Assembly: GCA_964388485.1 (NCBI GenBank)
Contig: CAYMAS010000003.1
Location: forward strand, 1 to 64,000
Source of the DNA: JBCDKH01 sp964388485
GTDB taxonomy: Bacteria > Planctomycetota > Phycisphaerae > Tepidisphaerales > Tepidisphaeraceae
DNA: 64,000 nt
Direction: 5' to 3'
The notes beneath the pieces are model-generated. The model did no database searches and had not been told where the DNA came from. It was given only the letters and a program-made list of their open reading frames with translations. Numbering within the stretch: the stretch's first letter is position 1; every line of letters starts with the position of its first letter. Below, in pieces: positions 43,107-50,397 of the stretch. The position numbers and the translations under genes are program-made.

Positions 43107-44096
43107 ATGATTCAGATTCGCGTTGCCGCCGTCGCCTCACTCGCTGCCGCTCTCCTGTTAGCGGGATGTGCCAAGTCTGAGGATCAGACCCGGGTGGACA
43201 ATGTCGTACCGCCGCCGGTCGTCGATGCGGACGGCTTCGAGACCTTCATCGGGCCCGGCGAGCTGTACGCGTTGCTCGCCTCGGATGAGGACGTGGTGCT
43301 GGTCGATGTGCGTTCACCGGCGGAGTACGAGGCGGGTCACATCGCAGGAGCAATCAACCTGCCCGGTAAGAGCCTGCGGACGCCGAAGGCCAAGCCGGGT
43401 GAAGGCGACAGCCAATACATCTTCCGCACTGCTTCAGGAGATCTGGACGTGGCGAGGTACGAGCAGATCCTCGGCGACGCCGGGATCAGTCGAGACAATA
43501 CGGTGATCGTCTACGGCAATCACGGCGGCAAAGGCGACGGGTCGATCCCTGCGATGCTCCTCGACTGGCTGGGTCAGGAAGAGGTCCGGTTCCTCGACGG
43601 CGTCGGCCTGAGCGAGTGGCAGGCGGCGGGCCTTCCGGTGGTGCAGGAAAGAGTGCAACGTGAGCCGACGCAGTATGTCGCGGCCGCAAGGGACGGCTTC
43701 GTGTGGAACCTGGACGACGTCGAGCGGCACGTCGGGACGGGCGAAGTGGTCTTCTACGACACCAGATCGGCAGACGAATTCCACGGCGTCGAGCTTCGCA
43801 GCAACAGCCGCGGCGGCCACATTCCGGGGGCCATCTTCGCCGACTACAGCGACCTACTCGACGAGGACAAAACCGTTCTCGATCGTGCAACCGTTGAAGC
43901 CTACTTCGCTAGTAAGGGGCTGCCGGAGGCACGCGAGGCGGGCAAGCCGATCGTGCTCTACTGCCAGACCAGCACGCGGGTGTCGCTGCCGTACCTCCTG
44001 CTCCGCGAGCTCGGCTACGACAACGTCGTCGTTTACGATGCAAGCTGGCACGAGTACGGGAACACGGACTCGACGAAGATCGCCAGCGCCCGATAA
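43107..44096 (+). CDS. Rhodanese-type sulfurtransferase lipoprotein, two domains
   Basis: The 329-residue product has a lipoprotein signal with lipobox LLAGC (Cys21) and an AGGAG-type ribosome site before the ATG. Two rhodanese domains follow. The N-terminal one, with VVLVDVRSPAEYEAGHIAGA and VIVYGNHGGKGDGS, lacks a cysteine in its active-site loop. The C-terminal one, with VFYDTRSADEFHGVE and IVLYCQTSTRVSLP, places the catalytic cysteine at 286. This inactive-plus-active layout is that of SseA-like thiosulfate or mercaptopyruvate sulfurtransferases. The lipid anchor puts it on the periplasmic side, an uncommon place for the family. Confidence 0.92.
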   Translation: MIQIRVAAVASLAAALLLAGCAKSEDQTRVDNVVPPPVVDADGFETFIGPGELYALLASDEDVVLVDVRSPAEYEAGHIAGAINLPGKSLRTPKAKPGEGDSQYIFRTASGDLDVARYEQILGDAGISRDNTVIVYGNHGGKGDGSIPAMLLDWLGQEEVRFLDGVGLSEWQAAGLPVVQERVQREPTQYVAAARDGFVWNLDDVERHVGTGEVVFYDTRSADEFHGVELRSNSRGGHIPGAIFADYSDLLDEDKTVLDRATVEAYFASKGLPEAREAGKPIVLYCQTSTRVSLPYLLLRELGYDNVVVYDASWHEYGNTDSTKIASAR

Positions 44097-44097
44097 A

Positions 44098-44115
44098 GCG
44101 CTCCACGTGGAGCGC
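44098..44115. promoter_or_regulatory. parS-like palindrome, copy 1
   Basis: This is an exact GCGCTCCACGTGGAGCGC, two bases after the rhodanese stop and the outermost copy on the left of the cluster around parB. Confidence 0.7.
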
Positions 44116-44138
44116 GTAACGGAGGCGGGAAGATCCGC

Positions 44139-44167
44139 AGGAGCCCCGCACTGGTTGCGGGGCTCCT
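44139..44167. terminator. Bidirectional hairpin between rhodanese and purH
   Basis: AGGAGCCCCGCA (44139-44150) pairs with TGCGGGGCTCCT (44156-44167) around CTGGT. It lies between two convergent genes and can serve both. Flanking T tracts are weak. Confidence 0.65.
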
Positions 44168-44179
44168 GTGCGTCGCGAG

Positions 44180-45829
44180 TCAGTGCCGGAAGTGCCTGCG
44201 ACCGGTGAAGATCATGGTCGCTCCACGGTTGTTGACGAGATCGATCGTCAGCTGATCGTTGCGACTGCCTCCCGGCTGAACGATGGCCGTCACGCCCGCA
44301 TTGAGCAGCGCCTGCGGCCCGTCGGGGAACGGGAAGAACGCATCACTCGCCGCCACCGCCCCGCTGCCGCGATCTCCGGCCTTCTTAACCGCCTGCTGTG
44401 CCGCGGCAACGCGATCGACCTGTCCCCCGCCGATGCCGTAGGTGCCGTGCTCGCCACCGATGACGACGGCGTTGCTCTTGACGTGCTTGCAGGCCAGCCA
44501 GTTGAACTTCATCGCCGCCATCTCGGCGTCGGTGGGTTGGCGGTCGCTGACGACCTTCCACTCGTGCTCGACGACGCCGGTTAAATCGCGTTCCTGCACA
44601 AGCCAACCACCGACAATCGCGTGGCGCATCAAGTGCTCTCTGTCCCCGTTAGACTCGAGCATTAGGCCCACCTCTAGCAGACGGACATTCTTCCACCGCT
44701 CCTTCAGCAGCTTCAAGGCCGTGGCTTCAAATGAAGGTGCGACGACTACTTCGAGGAACATCTGACCTTCCGTCATGGCTCTTGCCGTCGTCTCATCAAT
44801 CGTCTGGTTGACGGCGACAACACCGCCAAAGGCAGCAAGTGGATCGCCGCCGTACGCCTGCAGGAACGCATCTCGCACCGATGAAGACTGTTTTGCGACG
44901 TCCTCCGAACCGTCAGCTTTTTCCTTGATGCCGACACCGCACGGTGTTGCGTGCTTAACGATGCAGCAGGCTGCTACTTGATCTGATTGCCACTCCTTCA
45001 CGACCCCGAGTGCAGCATCTGCGTCGAGGAGGTTGATGTAACCAAGCTCCTTGCCATGAACTTGTTTTGCGTGTGCAACACTCGCTTCACCACGATCCAT
45101 GTGACGGGTGTGGAACGCCCGCTGATGCGGGTTTTCTCCGTACCGAAGCTTGTGCGGAGCGTGGTTCAACTGCCATTCGAACGCTTCTGCTGAGGTTCGC
45201 CGCACGGGAACGTTCGTCTGCTTCCAAAGGTAGTTGGTGATCGCACCGTCGTAGTCGCTCGTGTGGAGGAACGCGAACTCTGCAGATCGCTGCCGCTGCT
45301 TGAAGCTGCTGGCACCGCCGTTCATTCGCAGCTCTTCCAGCATCTCACCATACTCTGCCGGGTCGGAAACAACGAGCACCCGCTCGTGGTTCTTCGCCGC
45401 CGAGCGGATCATGCTCGGGCCGCCGATGTCGATGTTTTCGATGGCCTCGGCGTACGCCACGTCCGGCCTGGCGACCGTCTCCTCGAACGGGTAGAGGTTC
45501 ACGCAGACCAGATCGATCGGCCGGATGTCGTGCTCCTGCATCGCCGCCTCGTCCGTCGGCAGTCGGCCGAGCAAGGCACCGTGAATCTTCGGGTGCAGCG
45601 TCTTGACCCGGCCGTTCATCATCTCGGGGAAGCCGGTGACGTCGGCGACATCCGTCACCGGCAGCCCCGCTTCCCGCAGCACCCTACTCGTCCCGCCGGT
45701 GCTCAGCAACTCGACCCCGAACTCGTCCGATAATGTCTTGGCGAAGGCCACGATGCCCGTCTTGTCGCTGACCGAGAGCAAGGCCCGGCGGATCTTGACT
45801 GGCTTCTCTTGCTGCGTCTGAGGCTCCAT
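44180..45829 (-). CDS. purH: Bifunctional AICAR formyltransferase/IMP cyclohydrolase
   Basis: PurH carries out the last two steps of IMP synthesis. The 549-residue protein starts with the cyclohydrolase domain (RRALLSVSDKTGIVAFAK, ELLSTGGTSRVLREAG, TGFPEMMNGRVKTLHPKIHG). It continues with the formyltransferase domain (RYGENPHQRAFH, CCIVKHATPCGVG, AYGGDPLAAFGGVVAVN) and ends with SDAFFPFPDG and IVQPGGSRNDQ. Length and order are normal. The ATG at 45829 is used; the frame extends upstream into the parS-like region but without conservation. Base composition in the middle of the gene is less GC-rich than its neighbours. It lies directly beside the parB/parS-like cluster. Confidence 0.96.
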   Translation of the reverse strand: MEPQTQQEKPVKIRRALLSVSDKTGIVAFAKTLSDEFGVELLSTGGTSRVLREAGLPVTDVADVTGFPEMMNGRVKTLHPKIHGALLGRLPTDEAAMQEHDIRPIDLVCVNLYPFEETVARPDVAYAEAIENIDIGGPSMIRSAAKNHERVLVVSDPAEYGEMLEELRMNGGASSFKQRQRSAEFAFLHTSDYDGAITNYLWKQTNVPVRRTSAEAFEWQLNHAPHKLRYGENPHQRAFHTRHMDRGEASVAHAKQVHGKELGYINLLDADAALGVVKEWQSDQVAACCIVKHATPCGVGIKEKADGSEDVAKQSSSVRDAFLQAYGGDPLAAFGGVVAVNQTIDETTARAMTEGQMFLEVVVAPSFEATALKLLKERWKNVRLLEVGLMLESNGDREHLMRHAIVGGWLVQERDLTGVVEHEWKVVSDRQPTDAEMAAMKFNWLACKHVKSNAVVIGGEHGTYGIGGGQVDRVAAAQQAVKKAGDRGSGAVAASDAFFPFPDGPQALLNAGVTAIVQPGGSRNDQLTIDLVNNRGATMIFTGRRHFRH

Positions 45830-45862
45830 GCCCCACCATAGGACCGTGCACACGTTCCTCGG

Positions 45863-45880
45863 GCGCTCTACGTGGAGCGC
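45863..45880. promoter_or_regulatory. parS-like palindrome, copy 2 (one mismatch)
   Basis: GCGCTCTACGTGGAGCGC differs from the consensus at one base in the left half. It lies 34 bases upstream of the purH ATG, so a bound protein could influence purH. Confidence 0.6.
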
Positions 45881-45944
45881 GACCAAGCCGCCGCCGCGCC
45901 CAGGCGGCCGCCGCGTGTTCGCCGGGGAATAGGCCGTTGAAACG

Positions 45945-45962
45945 GCGCTCCATGTGGTGCGC
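45945..45962. promoter_or_regulatory. Degenerate parS-like site
   Basis: GCGCTCCATGTGGTGCGC keeps the left half but has changes in the core and right half (CATGTG in place of CACGTG, GGTGC for GGAGC). Confidence 0.4.
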
Positions 45963-46016
45963 GGCGACGAGCGGGATCGACGGTGGGGTACGGCCATCGA
46001 GGGTTTGGTCATCAAT

Positions 46017-46034
46017 GCGCTCCACGTGGAGCGC
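46017..46034. promoter_or_regulatory. parS-like palindrome, copy 3
   Basis: This is an exact GCGCTCCACGTGGAGCGC in the purH-parB intergenic region. Confidence 0.7.
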
Positions 46035-46227
46035 GATCAGCGACAGGGAGGAGGTCGTAAAGGTGCAAACCTCGTCCCCTAAACATGCAAGGACATCACG
46101 ACGGCGATGACAAGACCGACGTGAAACGTTCATAAATGTACAGCAGCCGACCACAGTCGAGCGGCCCCCTTCTGAACCCCGTCTCCCCGCACGTCCTCTC
46201 GCTCGACATCGGCTCGTAGACAACTTG

Positions 46228-46245
46228 GCGCTCCACGTGGAGCGC
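46228..46245. promoter_or_regulatory. parS-like palindrome, copy 4
   Basis: This is an exact copy extended by one more complementary base on each side (GGCGCTCCACGTGGAGCGCC). It is separated from copy 5 by 8 bases, so the two lie on nearly the same helical face. Confidence 0.7.
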
Positions 46246-46253
46246 CGCCCTTC

Positions 46254-46271
46254 GCGCTCCACGTGGAGCGC
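46254..46271. promoter_or_regulatory. parS-like palindrome, copy 5
   Basis: This is an exact copy that ends one base before the parB stop codon triplet on the minus strand. Confidence 0.7.
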
Positions 46272-46272
46272 A

Positions 46273-47265
46273 TCACCCGTGGAGCGACACGTCGAACCGC
46301 TCCATCAGCCGATCAAATTGCTCCGCACTCTGCAGCGTCAGCGTCAGTCGATACCCGCCCCGCCCTGCTGCTCTGACGGAGCACTCGGTCCCGATGGACC
46401 GACTCAGCGTCTCCGCTAGTTGGTCCAGGTAAGCATCCTTGGCTTCCTGCTCCGCCTTCTTCTTCGGATCACCTGCCGACGTGGAGGTGCGCGTGAGCCG
46501 TTCCAGATCGCGGACGCTAATCCCCTGCTGGGCCACGAGCCGGGCCAGCCGAAGTTGTTCGTTCTCATCCGGCACGCCGAGAATTACCTTCGCATGCCCG
46601 ATCGGCAACTCGCCGTTGCGGGCAAGTTCGATCGCCTCGCTCGGCAGATCGAGCAGCCGCAGGTGGTTGTTCACCGTGGCCCGTTCCTCACCGAGCCGGG
46701 TGGCGAGATCTGCCTGTGACAGGCCGAGGCGACGCTGGAGCGCCCTGTAGGCCTCACCGCGGTCGACCGGATTTAGGTCCTCCCGCTGGATGTTCTCGAC
46801 TAGGGCCATTTCCGCCTGCACGGCTTCATCGACATCGCGGACGACGACGGGCACCGTTTTTAGTTGTGCGAGCCGCGACGCCTGGAGTCGCCGTTCGCCG
46901 GCGATCAATTCGTATCCGTCATCTTTGCGGCGAACGATCAGCGGCTGAATGACGCCATTCACCTTGATCGACGCGGCGAGTTCCGCAAGGGAAGCAGGCC
47001 CCATCCTCTTCCGCGGCTGGTGCGGGTTCGGCACGACGTCGGTCAGCGGGACCTCCAGATAATTCTGCTGCGGCGTCGACGCATCGGCGGCAGCAGGGGA
47101 GTCACCGATCGACGTTGGCGCTCCACGTGGAGCGCCGGCTGGCTCATCGACCTGCATGAGGCTGCTCAATCCCCGGCCGAGACGGCTTTTACGTCCCGCA
47201 GGAGCTGACGCTGCTTTCTTAGATTCGTCGGCAGGTTGCTTCTCGTCCGTCTTCTTCTTGGCCAC
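46273..47265 (-). CDS. parB: Chromosome-partitioning protein ParB
   Basis: ParB is a CTP-dependent DNA clamp that loads at parS and spreads to organise the origin region. The 330-residue protein has the ParA-contact motif SRLGRGLSSLM (about 27-37), a variable linker, then the ParB domain: VVPNPHQPRKRM, YELIAGERRLQASRLAQL with the CTP-binding GERR (123-126), and ENIQREDLNPVDRGEAY. The helix-turn-helix (LSQADLATRLGEERATVNNH) is followed by HLRLLDLPSEA and GELPIGHAKVIL, and a C-terminal dimerisation domain. One parS-like palindrome lies inside the gene and is translated as GAPRGA (44-49) in the flexible linker. No parA gene is next to it, which is unusual. Confidence 0.95.
   Translation of the reverse strand: MAKKKTDEKQPADESKKAASAPAGRKSRLGRGLSSLMQVDEPAGAPRGAPTSIGDSPAAADASTPQQNYLEVPLTDVVPNPHQPRKRMGPASLAELAASIKVNGVIQPLIVRRKDDGYELIAGERRLQASRLAQLKTVPVVVRDVDEAVQAEMALVENIQREDLNPVDRGEAYRALQRRLGLSQADLATRLGEERATVNNHLRLLDLPSEAIELARNGELPIGHAKVILGVPDENEQLRLARLVAQQGISVRDLERLTRTSTSAGDPKKKAEQEAKDAYLDQLAETLSRSIGTECSVRAAGRGGYRLTLTLQSAEQFDRLMERFDVSLHG
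47118..47135. promoter_or_regulatory. parS-like palindrome, copy 6, inside parB
   Basis: This is an exact copy within the parB coding region, extended to GGCGCTCCACGTGGAGCGCC. It encodes Gly-Ala-Pro-Arg-Gly-Ala in the unstructured linker. Confidence 0.7.
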
Positions 47266-47277
47266 AGTTAGAGGCTA

Positions 47278-47295
47278 GCGCTCCACGTGGAGCGC
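47278..47295. promoter_or_regulatory. parS-like palindrome, copy 7
   Basis: This is an exact copy 12 bases upstream of the parB ATG; binding here could autoregulate parB. Confidence 0.7.
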
Positions 47296-47322
47296 CGCAA
47301 TGCATTGCGGCGGGGGGATCAG

Positions 47323-47340
47323 GCGCTCCACGTGGAGCGC
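47323..47340. promoter_or_regulatory. parS-like palindrome, copy 8
   Basis: This is an exact copy followed at once by a partial extra half (GTGGAGCGGC). It is the rightmost copy of the cluster. Confidence 0.7.
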
Positions 47341-47689
47341 GTGGAGCGGCAGGCTGTGGCTCTAAGTCGATGGATCTTGACGGCGCTTTGAATCCAGCCA
47401 GCTTTAAACGAGCTTGAAGACAACGCTCTGAAGTAGCTCGATCCACGAGCCAACGCATGCGTGTCCGACTCTTCCCTCGCTTCAGCATCGCTGGCGAGGT
47501 GAGGGACAAACAAACGACTTTGCCGCCCACGTCTCAGCAGCTAGAGCGGACGGGATACCGTACATGAACCTGACACGCTGGCCAGGATTCGTCTTGTTTC
47601 AGATGCCGGGCGTCTCCCCGTCGCTGCCATCAGCTGCTAACATCTGCTCCGCCCGTCCCGCATCGCCACGCACGCCGACACCCCATGCC

Positions 47690-48964
47690 ATGCCATACAC
47701 CCTAGAAGAAGCCCCGGCCGAACTCCTGCCCGCTGAATCCGACGGCGACATCGGCTCCCATCGCTGGACCCTCAACTTCGGCCCACAGCACCCGGCGACC
47801 CACACCACGCTCCGGCTCGTCCTCGAGCTCGACGGCGAACGCGTCGTCAAGTGCACCCCTCACATCGGCTACCTGCACAGCGGCTTCGAGAAGCTCGGCG
47901 AGCATCTCAACTACAACCAGTACGTCACGATCGTCGATCGGATGGACTACTCGGCTCCGATCTACAACGAGCTCGCCTGGCACGACGCGGCAGAGCGACT
48001 GATGGGCATCGAGATCACCCCGCGTTGCAAAGTCTTGCGGACGATCGCTGGCGAGCTGGGGCGCATCCAGAGCCACCTCCTTTGCTGTGGTGCGGCGGGG
48101 CTGGACCTCGGGGCCTTCACGAGCTTCCTCTATGGCTTCAACCAGCGGGAGTTCATCTACGACATCGTCGAGTTCATGACCGGCCAGCGGTACCACACCG
48201 GCTGGACCCGCGTCGGCGGGCTCAACCAGGACCTACCCGACCAGGGCACGTTCGTCCGCATGGTCAAGACCTTCATCAACGACTCCCTACCCGAAGCGGT
48301 GGGGGACATGGAGAAGCTGCTCAACCGCAACCGCATCTTCGTCGAGCGGACGAAGGGCGTCGGCGTTCTTAGTCCGGAGGAGGCGATGAGCTGGAGCGTC
48401 ACCGGACCGATGGCTCGGGCCAGCGGCATCAAGCGGGACCTGCGCAAGGAGGAGCCGTATCTTTGCTTCGCCGACAACTGGGACGGCATGGGGGCACAGG
48501 CGCCGGATTTCAAGGTGCCGGTGATGGAGACGGGCGACGTCTACGCCCGGTTCCTCGTACGGCTCGAGGAGATGAAGCAGTCGGCGAGCATCATCCGCCA
48601 GCTCATCGACAAGATCCCCGAGGGCCCGGTCAATGTCTCGCCCGAGGGCAAGGAGACGCTGCCGCCCAAGGAGCAGGTCTACGGCAGCATCGAAGGCCTG
48701 ATCCAGCACTTCGAGATGATCATGACCAACCGCGGCTTCGAAACCCCCCGCGGCGAGGCCTACGGCCGGATCGAGTCGGCCAACGGCGAGCTCGGCTACT
48801 ACATCGTCAGCGACGGCACGAACGTCCCGTGGCGTGTGAGGACGCGCGGGCCGATTTTCTACAATTACCAGACGTTCCCGAAGCTGATCGAGGGCCACAC
48901 GGTCAGCGACGTGGTGGCGATTCTCGGCAGCATCAACGTCATCGCCGCGGAGCTGGATCGGTAG
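47690..48964 (+). CDS. nuoD: NADH-quinone oxidoreductase subunit D
   Basis: NuoD is the 49-kDa peripheral-arm subunit of respiratory complex I and helps form the quinone site. The 424-residue protein shows WTLNFGPQHPATHTTLRLVL, CTPHIGYLHSGFEKLGEH, YNQYVTIVDRMDYSAPIYNE, RVLRT-like CKVLRTIAGELGRIQSH, GVGVLSPEEAMSWSVTGP and the C-terminal DVVAILGSINVIAAELDR. The ATG at 47690 starts just before conserved sequence. No other nuo gene is adjacent, so this copy is isolated from a usual nuoABCDEFGHIJKLMN order, at least in this window. Confidence 0.95.
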   Translation: MPYTLEEAPAELLPAESDGDIGSHRWTLNFGPQHPATHTTLRLVLELDGERVVKCTPHIGYLHSGFEKLGEHLNYNQYVTIVDRMDYSAPIYNELAWHDAAERLMGIEITPRCKVLRTIAGELGRIQSHLLCCGAAGLDLGAFTSFLYGFNQREFIYDIVEFMTGQRYHTGWTRVGGLNQDLPDQGTFVRMVKTFINDSLPEAVGDMEKLLNRNRIFVERTKGVGVLSPEEAMSWSVTGPMARASGIKRDLRKEEPYLCFADNWDGMGAQAPDFKVPVMETGDVYARFLVRLEEMKQSASIIRQLIDKIPEGPVNVSPEGKETLPPKEQVYGSIEGLIQHFEMIMTNRGFETPRGEAYGRIESANGELGYYIVSDGTNVPWRVRTRGPIFYNYQTFPKLIEGHTVSDVVAILGSINVIAAELDR

Positions 48965-48997
48965 CGTTAGATTGGCCGAGGTGGTAGATTTGACAAC

Positions 48998-49636
48998 ATG
49001 GCCAGCGACTTGGGTGTGCAGGGACTTCGCCTATGCAGAGATGGTCGTTGGAGACTCGGCAACGGCAAGCCGCTTATCAATCGGGAGGTCGCCCGATTGT
49101 CGGGTAAGGACTTGAAGCAGATAGAGGACCTCGTGTACCGCCAAGCTGCTGGGCAGCCGATGCACGTCACGAGCCCCTCGAGCAAGACAACGAAGAAGCC
49201 TCACGCGAATAAGCTAAGGAAAGGCGGGAAGAAACGAGGAGTGAATGTCCGCGATGGCAGCTCCGTATCTTCGCTGGCATCTGGATTTCCCCAAGAGCGA
49301 CAACACCGCGAGACCTTCATCCGAGTGCAGGCAAGGCGGATTCTAAATGAACTTCGATCACTTGAACGGAGATGTCGTCTTCAGGACGCAAAGGCCAGGT
49401 CCAAAACTGGAGCTGATGTCTGTCCTTCTCTTGAGCAATTGATCCAAAGGGCAAAGAGTCTTTCCGATGCATGTAATCGCCTTTATCACGACGCTGACGA
49501 CCATTCTGACAAGGCTTACCTGAGCAGCATCGGGAGCTTCGTCAAGCCGCTCAGATCCGGAAGCGATCACGCTGTGATTCATAAGCCTACGGGTCGTCCT
49601 AAACCTGGATCCCACGGTGAGGGTCGGCACAAATGA
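48998..49636 (+). CDS. Hypothetical protein, accessory composition
   Basis: The 212-residue product begins MASDLGVQGLRLCRDGRWRL. It has a basic low-complexity middle (SKTTKKPHANKLRKGGKKRG), a helical stretch RVQARRILNELRSLERRCRL, and a C-terminal half with SLEQLIQRAKSLSDACNRLY. I recognise no family. The region is visibly poorer in GC than its neighbours and has less regular codon use. It lies next to a RAYT transposase, and its stop TGA falls within the first unit of a 19-bp repeat, so it may be acquired DNA. Confidence 0.5.
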   Translation: MASDLGVQGLRLCRDGRWRLGNGKPLINREVARLSGKDLKQIEDLVYRQAAGQPMHVTSPSSKTTKKPHANKLRKGGKKRGVNVRDGSSVSSLASGFPQERQHRETFIRVQARRILNELRSLERRCRLQDAKARSKTGADVCPSLEQLIQRAKSLSDACNRLYHDADDHSDKAYLSSIGSFVKPLRSGSDHAVIHKPTGRPKPGSHGEGRHK

Positions 49637-49687
49637 GCCCGGTGCCACGGTATGAGCCCGGTGCCACGGTATGAGCCCGGTGCCACT
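49633..49687. repeat. 19-bp direct repeat, about three units
   Basis: ATGAGCCCGGTGCCACGGT occurs at 49633 and 49652, with a third unit from 49671 that diverges after ATGAGCCCGGTGCCAC as it runs into the adjoining inverted repeat. Confidence 0.85.
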
Positions 49688-49762
49688 GGTCGGGCGTAGC
49701 CAGACCAGTGCTTGCCTGCGAAACATGAAGACACTGGTCTGCCTGCGACCGACCAGTGGCAC
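49680..49762. repeat. BIME-like inverted repeat, left of RAYT
   Basis: The arm at 49680-49710 (GTGCCACTGGTCGGGC onward) is near-complementary to 49732-49762 (ending CGACCAGTGGCAC). Small differences make the arms imperfect. It begins 45 bases after the RAYT stop on the minus strand and matches the pair on the other side of the RAYT gene. Confidence 0.9.
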
Positions 49763-49806
49763 CTGTAAGGGCATCAGTGTCGTCAGTTGCCGTAGGTGAT
49801 GCGGTG

Positions 49807-50340
49807 TCACTCGTGCACGACGCGGTCGCAGTCGATCAGGGCCGGAAGGCCTTCGTGCCAACGCGCGGACGACCAGATCCAATCGATCGGCCGTCGACAA
49901 AGCTTCCGCCGGCATGGGTTGTCGTGGATGTACTGGATCTTCTGCAGAACTTCCTCATGAGCTCGGAGGTTCCGGTCATAACCGCCGCCCGGCTGCCAGA
50001 ATCGATGGCCGCCGATCTTGGTCTGCAGGCGACGCAGAATGGGTGCCTCAAGTTCTCGCCAACGCCTCAAAACCCGCTCCGCGACCGGGCGCTTCATCGA
50101 GTGGAGCAGCTTCACCAGGTCAGTGTCAGGCGAAGGTCGGAGCAGTAGATGAATGTGCTCCGGCATGATGACCCAGGCGGCGAGACTGAAAGGGTGCTGC
50201 GCTCGCACCGCGGACAGACGATCAACGAAGACCTGCTTGACTCGATCGTTGCTCAGTAGCGGCAGTCGCTGGAAGCAGGAGAACGTGATGAAGCGGAACG
50301 AATGGACGCTTTCATCTCGTCGCATCGTCTTACGGTGCAT
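49807..50340 (-). CDS. REP-associated tyrosine transposase (RAYT, Y1_Tnp)
   Basis: This is a 177-residue single-domain HUH nuclease of the IS200/IS605-related RAYT group. Visible features are SFRFITFSCFQRLPLL at the N-terminus, the metal-binding HUH motif in VIMPEHIHLLLRP (HIH at 62-64), RFWQPGGGYDRNL, and a C-terminal helix KIQYIHDNPCRRKLC with a candidate nucleophile Tyr137, then DWIWSSARWHEG. RAYTs cut REP/BIME DNA. Here the gene is bracketed by closely related inverted repeats (49680-49762 and 50398-50479), which are the expected substrates. The start could also be the ATG at 50325. The reading frame appears intact. Confidence 0.93.
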   Translation of the reverse strand: MHRKTMRRDESVHSFRFITFSCFQRLPLLSNDRVKQVFVDRLSAVRAQHPFSLAAWVIMPEHIHLLLRPSPDTDLVKLLHSMKRPVAERVLRRWRELEAPILRRLQTKIGGHRFWQPGGGYDRNLRAHEEVLQKIQYIHDNPCRRKLCRRPIDWIWSSARWHEGLPALIDCDRVVHE

Positions 50341-50397
50341 TGATGCGAGACTACTGAACCAGAGAGGAGAAGCTCAAGGCGGAGGTCAAAACGGAAG

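Larger units (their letters stand above)
45830..46272. other. 443-bp intergenic region with five parS-like palindromes
   Basis: Between the divergently placed 5' end of purH and the 3' end of parB no protein gene is evident. The region holds three exact and two degenerate copies of the CACGTG-centred palindrome, the purH promoter, and a GACGTGAAACG segment near 46119 that resembles one half of a classical parS site. Confidence 0.7.
47266..47689. other. 424-bp intergenic region upstream of parB and nuoD
   Basis: This divergent promoter region holds two parS-like copies near parB and a less GC-rich stretch around 47380-47560. The minus frame 47219-47530 is open but is mostly a translation of the palindromes (repeated GAPRGA), so it is not called. 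An in-frame extension of nuoD back to 47564 is also possible but unconserved. Confidence 0.6.

Noticed and set aside
46111..46131. GACGTGAAACG as a classical parS half-site
   Set aside because: Only one half is present and its partner half does not match, so it is not a canonical parS; the CTCCACGTGGAG palindromes are much stronger candidates.
47219..47530. A 103-residue minus-strand frame upstream of parB with repeated APRGA
   Set aside because: Its repeats come only from translating the parS-like palindromes; no domain or ribosome site is present.
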